Source of the DNA: Haloarchaeobius litoreus | GTDB taxonomy: Archaea > Halobacteriota > Halobacteria > Halobacteriales > Natrialbaceae | DNA: 64,000 nucleotides | Reading direction: 5' to 3' | Assembly (NCBI RefSeq): GCF_024495425.1 | Contig: NZ_JANHJR010000002.1 | Span: 186,001 to 250,000, forward strand | Shown here: positions 32,972-41,879 of the stretch, piece after piece | Layout: each line of letters begins with the position of its first letter | Position numbering within the stretch: position 1 is the first letter of the stretch | Program-made: the position numbers and the translations under genes | Notes under the pieces: generated by a model | Told to the model about the DNA's origin: nothing | The model's input: the letters and a program-made list of their open reading frames with translations, nothing else | Databases searched by the model: none

Positions 32972-35962
32972 ATGAGCAAGGACTTCATCGAGGTCAAGGG
33001 TGCCGAGGAGCACAACCTGAAAGACCTCGACGTTCGCATCCCACGCGAGCAGTTCAACGTGGTGACGGGGCTGTCCGGGTCGGGCAAGTCCTCGCTCGCG
33101 TTCGAGACGGTGTACGCAGAGGGCCAGCGACGCTACATCGAGTCGCTGTCGGCGTACGCACGGAACTTCCTGGGCCAGATGGACAAGCCACAGGTCGAGA
33201 ACGTCGAGGGGCTTTCACCTGCGATCTCCATCGACCAGAAGAACGCGGCGAACAACCCCCGTTCGACCGTCGGGACGGTCACCGAACTGCACGACTACCT
33301 CCGCCTGCTGTACGCCCGCGTCGGTACGCCGCACTGCCCGGAGTGCGGCCGCGAGGTCGGCGAGCAGTCCGCGGAGACGATGGTCTCGCGGATCCTCGAC
33401 CTGCCCGATGGGACCCGTGCGAAGATCGCCGCGCCGGTCGTCCGGGACCAGAAGGGCGCGTTCGAGGACCGCTTCGACGAGCTCGTGAGCGAGGGCTACG
33501 CCCGCGTCGAGGTCGACGGCGAGGAGTACGACCTGACCGTCGACCGGCCCGAACTCGACGAGAACTACGACCACACCATCGACGTGGTCGTCGACCGCGT
33601 GAAGCTCTCGTCGGAGGCACGCCCGCGCATCACGGACTCCGTCGAGACCGCACTGGAGGAAGCCGGCGGCGTCATGAAGCTGATCCTGCCCGACCCACCC
33701 GAGGACCCGGACATCGGCGGGAGCGAGGCGCGCTCGACGGGTGACCTCGCGAACGTGGGGAGCGACGAGGACGTTGCCGACGCCGCGGACCGACTCGTGC
33801 TGGAGTTCTCCGAGGAGCTCGCCTGCACGCACTGCGGCATCGACTTCACCGAGATAGAGACGCGCTCGTTCTCGTTCAACTCGCCCCACGGTGCGTGTCC
33901 CGAGTGCGAGGGCATCGGCGAGACGAAGGAGGTCAGCGAGAAGCGGGTCGTCGTCGACGAGTCGAAGCCGCTGAAGCACGTGTTCGAGCCCTGGAGCTAC
34001 AACCGCTCGTACTACCAGACCAGACTCGACGCGGTCGCCGCGCACTTCGACGTGAGCCTCGACACGCCGTTCGAGGAGGTAGACGACGAGATACAGCGCC
34101 AGTTCCTCTACGGCACCGACGACGAGGTGGTGTTCGAGCGACAGACGAAAAACGGCACCCGGCGCAAGCAGAAGCGGTTCGAGGGAATCATCCCGAACCT
34201 CGAACGGCGCTACGTCGAGACCGACTCGCAGGGCACCCGCGACCACATCGAGGACTACATGTCGGTCACCGAGTGCCCCGCCTGTGACGGCACGCGCCTG
34301 AAGCCGGCCTCGCGGTCGGTGTACGTCGCCGGCACCGCAATCAGCGAGGTCAACCGGATGAGCATCGGCGACGCCCTGGCGCACTTCGATGGCATGGAGG
34401 CCCGGCTCGACGAGCGCCAGACGACCATCGCCGAGGAGATACTGAAGGAGATCCGCGCCCGCCTCGGCTTCATGACCGAGGTCGGGCTGGAGTACCTCAC
34501 ACTCGACCGGGAAGCATCGACGCTCTCGGGTGGCGAGAGCCAGCGCATCCGGCTCGCGACGCAGGTCGGTTCCGGCCTCGTCGGCGTGCTGTACGTCCTC
34601 GACGAGCCCTCCATCGGCCTGCACCAGCGCGACAACGACAAGCTGCTCGACACGCTCGAAGGACTCAGGGACCTCGGGAACACCCTCATCGTCGTCGAGC
34701 ACGACGAGGAGACGATGCGTCGCGCGGACAACGTCATCGACATGGGGCCCGGCCCGGGCAAGCGCGGCGGCGAGGTCGTCGCGCAGGGGGACTTCGACGA
34801 CATCGTCGCCAGCGACGACAGCATCACCGGCGACTTCCTCGCCGGGCGCAGGCAGATTCCCGTGCCGGACACGCGCCGCACCGCGGACGACCATCTGTCC
34901 GTCCTCGGCGCACGCCAGCACAACCTCGCGGACGTCGACGTGGACCTCCCGCTGGGCTGTTTCACCGCCATCACCGGCGTCTCCGGCTCCGGCAAGTCGA
35001 CGCTGATGCACGACGTGCTCTACAAGGGACTCGCCCGCCGGATGAACGACAACACATCCGTCAACCCCGGCGAGCACGACGACATCGAGGGCATCGAGGG
35101 CATCGAGACGGTGCGGCTCATCGACCAGAGCCCCATCGGGCGCACCCCGCGCTCGAACCCCGCGACCTACACCGGCATCTTCGACTACGTCCGCGAGCTG
35201 TTCGCCGAGACGAAGCTCTCGAAGCAGCGCGGCTACGAGAAGGGCCGCTTCTCGTTCAACGTCAAGGGCGGTCGCTGCGAGGAGTGCGGCGGGCAAGGGA
35301 CGGTGAAGATCGAGATGAACTTCCTCTCGGACGTCTACGTCCCCTGCGAGGAGTGCGAGGGCGCACGCTACAACGACGCCACGCTCGACGTGACCTACAA
35401 GGGCAAGACCATCGCGGACGTGCTCGACATGAGCGTCGAGGAGGCCCACGACTTCTTCGAGTCCTCCTCGCGCCTGCGCCGTCGGCTGAAGCTCCTGAAG
35501 GACGTCGGGCTGGACTACATGACCCTCGGGCAGCCGTCGACCACGCTCTCCGGCGGCGAGGCCCAGCGCATCAAGCTCGCCGAGGAGCTGGGCAAGCGCG
35601 ACACCGGCAACACGCTCTACCTGCTCGACGAGCCCACGACGGGACTGCACTCGGCCGACGAGAAGAAGCTCATCGACGTACTGCACCGGCTCGTCGACAA
35701 CGACAACACCGTCGTCGTCATCGAGCACGAGCTCGACCTCGTCAAGAACGCCGACCACGTCGTCGACCTCGGCCCCGAGGGCGGCGAACACGGCGGCGAG
35801 GTCGTCGCCACCGGCACGCCCGAGGAGGTCTCCGAGGTCGACGCCTCCCACACCGGCCGCTACCTGCGCGACCTGCTCCCCGCCGTCGACGTCGAGGGGC
35901 CCCGCGGCCAGCGCGTCGAACCGGAGACGCGAGAGATGGCGACGCCGACCGACGACGACTGA
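32972..35962 (+). CDS. uvrA: Excinuclease ABC subunit A
   Basis: This 996-residue protein is the damage-recognition ATPase of nucleotide excision repair, loading UvrB onto distorted DNA. The first ATPase half has Walker A GLSGSGKSSLAFE (about residues 31-43) and zinc knuckle CPEC/CTHC-type pairs; the signature LSGGESQRIRLATQVG and VLDEPSIGLHQ follow. The second half has GVSGSGKSTLMHDVL, the CEECGGQGTVKIEMNFL zinc module, LSGGEAQRIKLAEELG and LLDEPTTGLHSAD. Length is typical. No uvrB or uvrC is nearby. A 12-bp inverted repeat overlaps its promoter, so regulation may differ from neighbours. Confidence 0.95.
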   Translation: MSKDFIEVKGAEEHNLKDLDVRIPREQFNVVTGLSGSGKSSLAFETVYAEGQRRYIESLSAYARNFLGQMDKPQVENVEGLSPAISIDQKNAANNPRSTVGTVTELHDYLRLLYARVGTPHCPECGREVGEQSAETMVSRILDLPDGTRAKIAAPVVRDQKGAFEDRFDELVSEGYARVEVDGEEYDLTVDRPELDENYDHTIDVVVDRVKLSSEARPRITDSVETALEEAGGVMKLILPDPPEDPDIGGSEARSTGDLANVGSDEDVADAADRLVLEFSEELACTHCGIDFTEIETRSFSFNSPHGACPECEGIGETKEVSEKRVVVDESKPLKHVFEPWSYNRSYYQTRLDAVAAHFDVSLDTPFEEVDDEIQRQFLYGTDDEVVFERQTKNGTRRKQKRFEGIIPNLERRYVETDSQGTRDHIEDYMSVTECPACDGTRLKPASRSVYVAGTAISEVNRMSIGDALAHFDGMEARLDERQTTIAEEILKEIRARLGFMTEVGLEYLTLDREASTLSGGESQRIRLATQVGSGLVGVLYVLDEPSIGLHQRDNDKLLDTLEGLRDLGNTLIVVEHDEETMRRADNVIDMGPGPGKRGGEVVAQGDFDDIVASDDSITGDFLAGRRQIPVPDTRRTADDHLSVLGARQHNLADVDVDLPLGCFTAITGVSGSGKSTLMHDVLYKGLARRMNDNTSVNPGEHDDIEGIEGIETVRLIDQSPIGRTPRSNPATYTGIFDYVRELFAETKLSKQRGYEKGRFSFNVKGGRCEECGGQGTVKIEMNFLSDVYVPCEECEGARYNDATLDVTYKGKTIADVLDMSVEEAHDFFESSSRLRRRLKLLKDVGLDYMTLGQPSTTLSGGEAQRIKLAEELGKRDTGNTLYLLDEPTTGLHSADEKKLIDVLHRLVDNDNTVVVIEHELDLVKNADHVVDLGPEGGEHGGEVVATGTPEEVSEVDASHTGRYLRDLLPAVDVEGPRGQRVEPETREMATPTDDD

Positions 35963-35969
35963 GCGCGCC

Positions 35970-35989
35970 GGGACGACCTTTTTCGTCCC
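35970..35989. terminator. Hairpin with T run after uvrA, also TATA-like for the next gene
   Basis: GGGACG (35970-35975) pairs with CGTCCC (35984-35989) around ACCTTTTT. The T run can end the uvrA transcript and is also centred 28 bases upstream of the acetyltransferase ATG at 36008, so one stretch may serve both jobs. Confidence 0.5.
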
Positions 35990-36007
35990 CGCCGCCGGAG
36001 GCCGGAT

Positions 36008-36418
36008 ATGGACACTCGCGAGCTGACGAGCGACGCCGAGCGCCGTGCCGCCGTGACCATCCTCCGCCAGCTGTGGTCCGAGCGCGACCCAGCGGACGTG
36101 TTCGCCTGGACGGGCGACGACGACTACCACCTGTTCGGCGGCCACGTCGACGGCGAGCTCGTCGGGGTCGCCGGCGTCGTGCTCACGAACGTCCTCCACC
36201 ACGCCCGCCACGCCTGGCTCTACGACCTCGTCGTGGACGAGGCACACCGCGGCGAGGGCTACGGCACGGAACTCGTCAACTTCGTCGAGGAGTGGGCGGC
36301 GGGCCGTGACTGCGAGCGGGTCGCGCTCGCCTCGCCCCGCGAGAAGGAGCGCACGCACCGGTTCTACGAGGAACTGGAGTACGAACGGTGGGGGTACGTC
36401 GTCGAGCGGGAGCTCTGA
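36008..36418 (+). CDS. GNAT-family acetyltransferase
   Basis: This 136-residue protein has the acetyl-CoA fold: HVDGELVGVAGVVLTNVLHHARHAWLYDLVVDEAHRGEGYGTELVNFVEEWA, in which RGEGYGTEL (about residues 80-88) is the pyrophosphate-binding motif Q/RxxGxG/A. The C-terminal REKERTHRFYEELEYE is also typical. It should transfer an acetyl group to an amine on a small molecule or protein; the substrate is not readable. Transcription likely starts from the T run at the end of uvrA. Confidence 0.85.
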   Translation: MDTRELTSDAERRAAVTILRQLWSERDPADVFAWTGDDDYHLFGGHVDGELVGVAGVVLTNVLHHARHAWLYDLVVDEAHRGEGYGTELVNFVEEWAAGRDCERVALASPREKERTHRFYEELEYERWGYVVEREL

Positions 36419-36480
36419 CCGTCGCCGACGGCTCGACTCCGGGCGATGGTTTATATCGGATGCCGGCCCCAGACCCGCCG

Positions 36481-36559
36481 ATGCGCTGACCGTCGCCTCC
36501 GACGGGGAGCGGGTGTGCGACACGTCGTCGGGGGGCTGTCGAGTGTCGCCTGTTCGCCA
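36481..36559 (+). ncRNA. Candidate structured RNA, copy S1
   Basis: A TTTATAT box at 36450-36456 predicts a start at about 36480, where ATGCGCTGA stands. The core is GGGTGT (36511-36516), stem GCGACAC (36517-36523) with GTGTCGC (36543-36549) around 19 bases, then CTGTTCGCCA (36550-36559). An upstream CCGTCG-CCTC-CGACGG hairpin is also present. The gap 36419-36672 contains no gene besides this element and an AT-rich patch near 36590 that may be the sulfatase promoter. Confidence 0.6.
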
Positions 36560-36672
36560 CCGAATCCGCCACCGGGACTCCGGAGAACTATATATATTCA
36601 CCCCGATAGCTATTTTGCGTCACCGGCGCTACGGATACGCGAGAGGCCGGGGTGTATCCCGGTCAGACACGC

Positions 36673-38094
36673 ATGAGTGAGGACGTACGAGCCACCGTTC
36701 TGATAACCGTCGATTCGCTACGAGCGGACGCACTCGACCTGACATCCGAGTCGTCGCACACCCCGGCACTTCGGGACCTCGCCGGGCGGGCGACCGTGTT
36801 CGAGAACGCCTTCGCACAGGGGAACTGGACGCCCTTCTCCTTCCCGAGCATCCTCGGCGGCGCGCCGGTGTTCGCCGACGGGCCACGCATCGGCGTCGGG
36901 AACGGGCCGACGCTCGCGGAGACGCTCGGCCGGTCCGGCATCGCCACGGGTGGGTTCAACGCATCGAACGGGTTCCTCACCGCGTACTGGGGCTATGACC
37001 GCGGGTTCGAGGAGTTCGAGTCGTTCCACGCCGAGGCGTCGAACCCGGTGAGCCGGGTACTCTCGGCGCACCCGACCTGGCAGGCGTGGGCGCAGTTCGC
37101 CACCCAGCCGTTCCGCGCGGCCTACCGCCGACTGCGTGGGCAGGAGAGCTATCCCGCCGAGAACACCTCCCGGATGCGCGACGTGGAGAACGCCGCCGTC
37201 TCGTTCATCGAGGACGCCGAGGGCGAGTTCTTCTGCTGGATCCACTACATGGACACCCATACGCCGTACGTCCCCGCGCCGGTGAACGTCCGGGCGGTCA
37301 CCGACGAGGACTACGGCACCCTCCGGATGCTCAGCCCGCACCTGCGGACGGGGCTCGGCCGCGAGGTCGGCCCGGAGACGCTCGCGGACCTGCGGACGCT
37401 GTACCGCGCCGCCACCCACCAGGTCGACCAGAGCATCGGCCGGGTGCTCGACGCGCTCGAACGCGAGGGGATCCGCGACGAGACGACGGTCGTCGTCGCG
37501 GGCGACCACGGCGAGGAGTTCATGGAGCACGGCCACCTCTCGCACTACCCGAAGCTCTACCGGGAGCTGACGCACGTGCCGTTCATCGTCGACGTACCGG
37601 ACACGACGAGCCGCCGGGTTGAGGCGCCGGTCGCGCTCGATGCCATCCCGCCGACGCTGTGTGACCTCCACGACGTCCGGCGACCGGAGGGGTTCACCGC
37701 CGACAGCCTCGTGCCGACCGTCCGGGACGGCACCGAGCCAGCCGCCACGCCGAGCGTCTCCGTGACGGTCCGTGGCGACTCGGTCACTCAGCAGCCCATC
37801 CCGCGGAACCTCGGCGACGGCGACACGGTCGTCAGCGTCCGCGACGACCGCTGGACGTACATCGAGTGCCGGGCGGCCGACGAGCGCGAGCTGTACGACC
37901 GGACCGTCGACCCCGAGGAGCAGGAGAATCGGTGGGATGCGGCTGCCGACGAGGACGGTGTCGCCGCGCTCCGCCGGGTCGCCGAGCGTCGGCTCGACGC
38001 GCTGGCAACCGTCGCCGGCGAGCGTGACGCCGAGGACGACGAGGAGGTCCCCCGGGAGCTGGAGGACCGGCTCAGCGCGCTGGGCTACCGCTAG
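36673..38094 (+). CDS. Sulfatase-family hydrolase (alkaline phosphatase superfamily)
   Basis: This 473-residue protein belongs to the sulfatase/phosphoglycerol-transferase superfamily. Metal-site motifs are VLITVDSLRADAL near the start (Asp16-type ligand), FCWIHYMDTHTPYVPAP in the middle, and VVVAGDHGEEFMEHGHLSHYP late. The position where sulfatases carry the Cys or Ser of the formylglycine motif reads GNWTPFSFPSIL, so the usual CxPxR is absent and a Thr may be the nucleophile. It may act on phosphate or cell-surface glycans instead. No signal peptide is seen. The ATG at 36673 is preferred over an upstream in-frame ATG at 36652 because upstream codons look non-coding. Confidence 0.8.
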   Translation: MSEDVRATVLITVDSLRADALDLTSESSHTPALRDLAGRATVFENAFAQGNWTPFSFPSILGGAPVFADGPRIGVGNGPTLAETLGRSGIATGGFNASNGFLTAYWGYDRGFEEFESFHAEASNPVSRVLSAHPTWQAWAQFATQPFRAAYRRLRGQESYPAENTSRMRDVENAAVSFIEDAEGEFFCWIHYMDTHTPYVPAPVNVRAVTDEDYGTLRMLSPHLRTGLGREVGPETLADLRTLYRAATHQVDQSIGRVLDALEREGIRDETTVVVAGDHGEEFMEHGHLSHYPKLYRELTHVPFIVDVPDTTSRRVEAPVALDAIPPTLCDLHDVRRPEGFTADSLVPTVRDGTEPAATPSVSVTVRGDSVTQQPIPRNLGDGDTVVSVRDDRWTYIECRAADERELYDRTVDPEEQENRWDAAADEDGVAALRRVAERRLDALATVAGERDAEDDEEVPRELEDRLSALGYR

Positions 38095-38151
38095 ACGCCC
38101 ACCCAGCCGCTGGCACCCGAGGTTTTTGTTCGGGAGCGCGTATCCGGAGCC

Positions 38152-39111
38152 ATGCAGTTCGTCGCACTGGACGACGCGCTCCTGACGGTCGACGACGACA
38201 CGGTGACCGAGCGGTTCGACGGACACGAGTTCGAGTGCGTGGTCGCCGGCCCCAACCGCGTCTTCGCAGGGACGTTCGAGGCCGGGCTCTACCGCCGCGA
38301 GGACGGCGGCTCCGGCGACGACGACTGGCACCGCGTCGGCGACTCGCTCCCCGATTCGGTGACGGCGGTCGCGCTCGACCCGCACGACGGCGACGGCGTC
38401 TGGGTCGGCACGGAGCCGAGTCGCGTCTTCCACTCCGCCGACGGCGGCGATAGCTGGACCGAGCGGACCGGACTCACCGACCTCCCGTCGGCAGACAGCT
38501 GGTACTTCCCACCGCGGCCGGACACCCACCACATCCGTTGGCTGGAACCCGACCCACACCGCGAGGGGCGTCTCTACGTCGGCATCGAGGCGGGTGCGCT
38601 CGTCGTCACCGACGACGGCGGCGAGACGTGGACCGAGCGTCCCGGGGGGAGCCGCCGTGACAACCACCAGCTGGCGACGCATCCCGCGGCCGTCGGTCGG
38701 GTGTACAGCGCGGCCGGCGACGGCTACGCCGAGAGCACCGACCACGGACGGACGTGGGTGCAGCCGCAGTCCGGGCTCGACCACCGCTACTGCTGGAGCG
38801 TCGCGGTCGACCCCGGCGACCCGGACCTTCGCGTGGTCTCGGCAGCATCGGGTGCGTCGCGTGCCCACCGCTCGGGAACCGCCGAGAGCTACGTCTACCG
38901 GAAGCACGGCGACGACCCGTGGGAGGTGTCGATGGGCGGGCTGCCGGAGCCGGAGGGGTTCCGTCGGCCCGTCCTCGCGCCTGCTGGCCACGGAACCTTC
39001 CTCGCGGCGGCCGACGACGGACTCTACCGGAGTGAGGACGGCGGTCGCTCGTGGAAGCAGGCGGTTACGTGGGACGAAACCGGCCCGGTGCGCGGGCTCG
39101 CGATCCGGTGA
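38152..39111 (+). CDS. BNR/Asp-box repeat beta-propeller protein
   Basis: This 319-residue protein contains Asp-box repeats SADGGDSWTE, TDDGGETWTE, STDHGRTWVQ and SEDGGRSWKQ, the pattern of sialidase-like and Ycf48-like beta-propellers (residues 80-310). No signal peptide or membrane helix is seen, so it is probably cytoplasmic or tightly folded and exported by another route. The catalytic residues of true sialidases are not apparent. GGTTTTTGTTC at about 38120 is a TATA box 27 bases upstream. Confidence 0.8.
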   Translation: MQFVALDDALLTVDDDTVTERFDGHEFECVVAGPNRVFAGTFEAGLYRREDGGSGDDDWHRVGDSLPDSVTAVALDPHDGDGVWVGTEPSRVFHSADGGDSWTERTGLTDLPSADSWYFPPRPDTHHIRWLEPDPHREGRLYVGIEAGALVVTDDGGETWTERPGGSRRDNHQLATHPAAVGRVYSAAGDGYAESTDHGRTWVQPQSGLDHRYCWSVAVDPGDPDLRVVSAASGASRAHRSGTAESYVYRKHGDDPWEVSMGGLPEPEGFRRPVLAPAGHGTFLAAADDGLYRSEDGGRSWKQAVTWDETGPVRGLAIR

Positions 39112-39135
39112 GCACGACGGACCAGCGCGGGTGAC

Positions 39136-40026
39136 TCAGGCGGGCGTCCGTTCCTCGTCGAGCACTGACAGCCCGTCGTCGACGGTGAGGGTCAGCGTCT
39201 CGTCGTCCAGTGTGACCGAGACGGCGACCCGAAGCGGGTCGCGGCCGACGACGGTGGACGCGTCGGCGCTGACCCATTCGAGCTCCCAGAGCCGCGTCTC
39301 GCGCGTGTCGATGCCGTGGTCGTAGTGGAAGGCGACGACGGCGGGATGCGACAGGAGCGCGAGCCCGACGTCGGTGAACCAGCCCGACCCACACCGCTCG
39401 CAGTCGTAGCGGACGAACGCCTCGAACCGTCCCTCGACGAGCCAGTCCGGGGAGTCGTCGCTCTCGCCGTCTATGACCCAGCGGTCCATCCGGCCGTCGC
39501 AGCGCGTGCAGAAGCCGAGCTCGGCGGTGCTGTGGTTCCGGATCGCCCAGCGGTGGGCCACGTCGACGGCCTCCTCGGGCGTGCAGTCGTAGAGGGCACC
39601 CGGCGGGACCTCGACCTGTGCGAAGTCCTCGCCGCAGTCGGGGCAGGTGATGTCGACCCGGGATTCGTCGAACGTCGCCGTCATCGACGAGCCGCAGTCG
39701 AGACACGGAGCGTCCATCTGGACGGGGTCGGCGTCGATGCCTTTCGTGTAGCCGCCGGAGAGGATGGCCCCGCCGACGCGTGCGCCTTCGCGGGTGAGGG
39801 CGTAGCCGTCGTCGCGCTCCTCGACGAAGCGGTCGGTGAGCTTCCCGAGGTGGTAGTTGAACTGGCCGGTGTCGCGCATCCCGACGCGGTCGTTGAGCTC
39901 GCTGAACGACAGCGGCTCGGCGGCGTCGAGCAGCGCTTCGAGGACGCGGACCCGCGTCTCGTGGGCCACCAGGCCGAACGCCTCGTCCGGCGGGAGGCGC
40001 TCGATGACGATGTCGGAATCGCTCAT
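39136..40026 (-). CDS. ArsR-like HTH transcriptional regulator with zinc ribbons
   Basis: This 296-residue protein has a winged helix at residues 15-85 (FGLVAHETRVRVLEALLD, FSELNDRVGMRDTGQFNYHLGKL), followed by cysteine pairs CLDCG, CPDCG, CTRCD and CERCG that can hold one or two zinc ions, and a beta-rich C-terminus. It is of a type common in haloarchaea, where these proteins regulate nearby metabolic genes. Its neighbours are the hydrolase/dioxygenase pair reading the same way 59 bases upstream, so it might control them, but this is inference. Confidence 0.8.
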   Translation of the reverse strand: MSDSDIVIERLPPDEAFGLVAHETRVRVLEALLDAAEPLSFSELNDRVGMRDTGQFNYHLGKLTDRFVEERDDGYALTREGARVGGAILSGGYTKGIDADPVQMDAPCLDCGSSMTATFDESRVDITCPDCGEDFAQVEVPPGALYDCTPEEAVDVAHRWAIRNHSTAELGFCTRCDGRMDRWVIDGESDDSPDWLVEGRFEAFVRYDCERCGSGWFTDVGLALLSHPAVVAFHYDHGIDTRETRLWELEWVSADASTVVGRDPLRVAVSVTLDDETLTLTVDDGLSVLDEERTPA

Positions 40027-40085
40027 ACTGCTCCGTTCTCGGACCGAGATAATGAGCGTTGGTGACGGTCGGAGTCGCGGGGCGG

Positions 40086-40739
40086 CTACTCGTCGTCGTC
40101 GGTGACGGCACTCACGAGCACGTCCCGTGCGCCCTCGACCTCCTCGGGGATGATGGTGTGGCCCATCCCCTCGAAGATCTGCTCGGTCACGTCCGCGCCG
40201 AGGTCGGAGAGCACGTCGCGGGTCTCGTGGACGCGCTCCTTCGGGATGTGCGGGTCGTTCGCGTCGCAGCCGAGGTAGACGGGAGTGCCGTCGAGATGGC
40301 CGTCGTACTCTCGCGGGGTGCCTTCGGGGCCGATGAGGCCGCCGCTGAAGGCGACGAGGCCGCCGAATCTGCTCGCGTTCCGGGCGACGTACTCGCTGGC
40401 GAGGCAGGCTCCCTGCGAGAAGCCGAGCAGGACGACCCGCTCGCGCGGGATACCGGCGTCGACGGCTCGCTCGACGGTCTCGTCGACGAGTTCGAGCGCC
40501 GACGAGAGGTGCGGCTCGTTGTTCGCTGTGTCCGCCATGAACGAGTACGGGTACCAGGTGTTGCCGGCGGCCTGCGGGCCGAGCCACGCCACGTCGGACA
40601 CGTCGAGCTCGGTCGCGAGGCCGAGGACGCTCCGGGCCATCGCGCCCCGGCCGTGGAGCGCGACGACGGCGACACGGGCCTCGTCCAGCGATGCACCGGT
40701 CGTCAGGACCTGCGCGTCGGCGTGTGGTCCCTCGACCAT
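40086..40739 (-). CDS. Carboxylesterase/phospholipase (MhqD-like)
   Basis: This 217-residue alpha/beta hydrolase has the catalytic triad Ser108 in GFSQGA, Asp162 and His194 (EGMGHTI). The oxyanion region is ALHGRGAMA. The ATG at 40739 sits just past the stop of the upstream dioxygenase gene, and a GTG at 40745 overlapping that stop is also possible. The pairing with a ring-cleaving dioxygenase matches MhqD/MhqO of Bacillus, where MhqD acts on quinone or catechol derivatives; here that is inferred from context. Confidence 0.82.
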   Translation of the reverse strand: MVEGPHADAQVLTTGASLDEARVAVVALHGRGAMARSVLGLATELDVSDVAWLGPQAAGNTWYPYSFMADTANNEPHLSSALELVDETVERAVDAGIPRERVVLLGFSQGACLASEYVARNASRFGGLVAFSGGLIGPEGTPREYDGHLDGTPVYLGCDANDPHIPKERVHETRDVLSDLGADVTEQIFEGMGHTIIPEEVEGARDVLVSAVTDDDE

Positions 40740-40741
40740 CG

Positions 40742-41767
40742 TCACCGCCCACCCGCGGTTTCGTCGTCCGCGTCGGTTCCGCCGTCGTCATCGACGCCGC
40801 CGTCGGTCACCTGTTCCGTCTCCCGGACCGACAGCGGCGCGAGGTTCGCCTCGATGCGCTCGCGGTCGCCTTCGAGCCACGGCGGGAGCTTGAGCCCGCT
40901 GCCGAGGTCCTCGACGGACTCGTCGGCGGTGAAGCCGGGGCCGTTCGTCGCGATCTCGAAGAGGACTCCGCCGGGCTCGCGGTAGTAGATGGACTGGAAG
41001 TACTGCCGGTCCTTCTGCTCGGTGACGCGCTGGCCGGCGTCGAGCAGTTTCTCCCGCCACGCGAGCTCGCTCTCGGAGTCCGGCGTGCGGAAGGCGACGT
41101 GGTGGACGGTGCCGGCACCGGGCCGTGCGGCGGGCGCATCGGGCCGGTCGAGCACGTCGACGACGCCGGCACGGTCGGGCACCTCGTAGCGGGTCCGGTC
41201 GCCGGCGGTCCCGGTCGCCTCGTAGCCCATCGTCGCGAGCACGTCGGCGGTCGACTCGGGGTCGGTCGGCAGCAGCGTCACGCCGGCGAAGCCGCGCAGG
41301 GCGTGTTCCGTGGGCACCGGCCCGTCGCCCCACGGCTCGACCGCGCCGTCGTCGTGCGGGTCCTCGCCGAAGACGAGTTCGAGCGGCTGGCCGTCCGGGT
41401 CGCGGAACGGCAGGACCGTCTCGCCGAAGCGCTCGACGGGTTCGGTCACGTCGGCGTCGCTCTCGGACAGACGGCCCTGCCAGTACGACAGCGAACCCTC
41501 CGGCGCGCGGAACGCCGTCGCGCTCGTCATCCCCTTTCCGACGCGGCCCTGTCGCGTCTGGCCGAAGGGGAAGAACGTCATCGCCGTCCCCGGCGTGCCC
41601 GTCTCGTCGCCGTAGTAGAGGTGGTACGTGGTGACGTCGTCGAAGTTGACGGTCTGCTTGACCATTCGGAGGCCGAGTACGTCGGTGTAGAACGCGACGT
41701 TCTCGGCGGGGTCCGCCGCGACGGCTGTCACGTGGTGGATGCCGTGGAGTCTGTCCGTGTCGGTCAT
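40742..41767 (-). CDS. Ring-cleaving dioxygenase, VOC superfamily (MhqO-like)
   Basis: This 341-residue protein has two vicinal-oxygen-chelate halves: GIHHVTAVAADPAENVAFYTDVLGLRMVKQTV (residues 9-40) with metal-ligand His, and TVHHVAFRTPDSE (about residues 215-227) with EPGGVLFEIATNGPGF giving a Glu ligand. Such enzymes open aromatic rings or isomerise hydroxyquinones. It is coupled to the esterase gene with essentially no gap. The acidic C-terminal tail (VDDDGGTDADDETAGG) is not conserved in structure and is a halophilic feature. Confidence 0.88.
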   Translation of the reverse strand: MTDTDRLHGIHHVTAVAADPAENVAFYTDVLGLRMVKQTVNFDDVTTYHLYYGDETGTPGTAMTFFPFGQTRQGRVGKGMTSATAFRAPEGSLSYWQGRLSESDADVTEPVERFGETVLPFRDPDGQPLELVFGEDPHDDGAVEPWGDGPVPTEHALRGFAGVTLLPTDPESTADVLATMGYEATGTAGDRTRYEVPDRAGVVDVLDRPDAPAARPGAGTVHHVAFRTPDSESELAWREKLLDAGQRVTEQKDRQYFQSIYYREPGGVLFEIATNGPGFTADESVEDLGSGLKLPPWLEGDRERIEANLAPLSVRETEQVTDGGVDDDGGTDADDETAGGR

Positions 41768-41879
41768 ACCGAGTCGTAGGCGTCCGGCGGGGAAATAGCG
41801 TGTGGACGCCTGTGTCGGCAGGTTACACTCGTGTCACGTGGGCTCGGGACGGGCCGGCAACCGGGCCGAGATGGCGGAC

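Noticed and set aside
33215-36601. Long open frame antisense to uvrA
   Set aside because: High-GC genes often give such frames by codon bias. It is antisense to a well-conserved gene, has a low-complexity repeated V/L/D/A content and no start signal.
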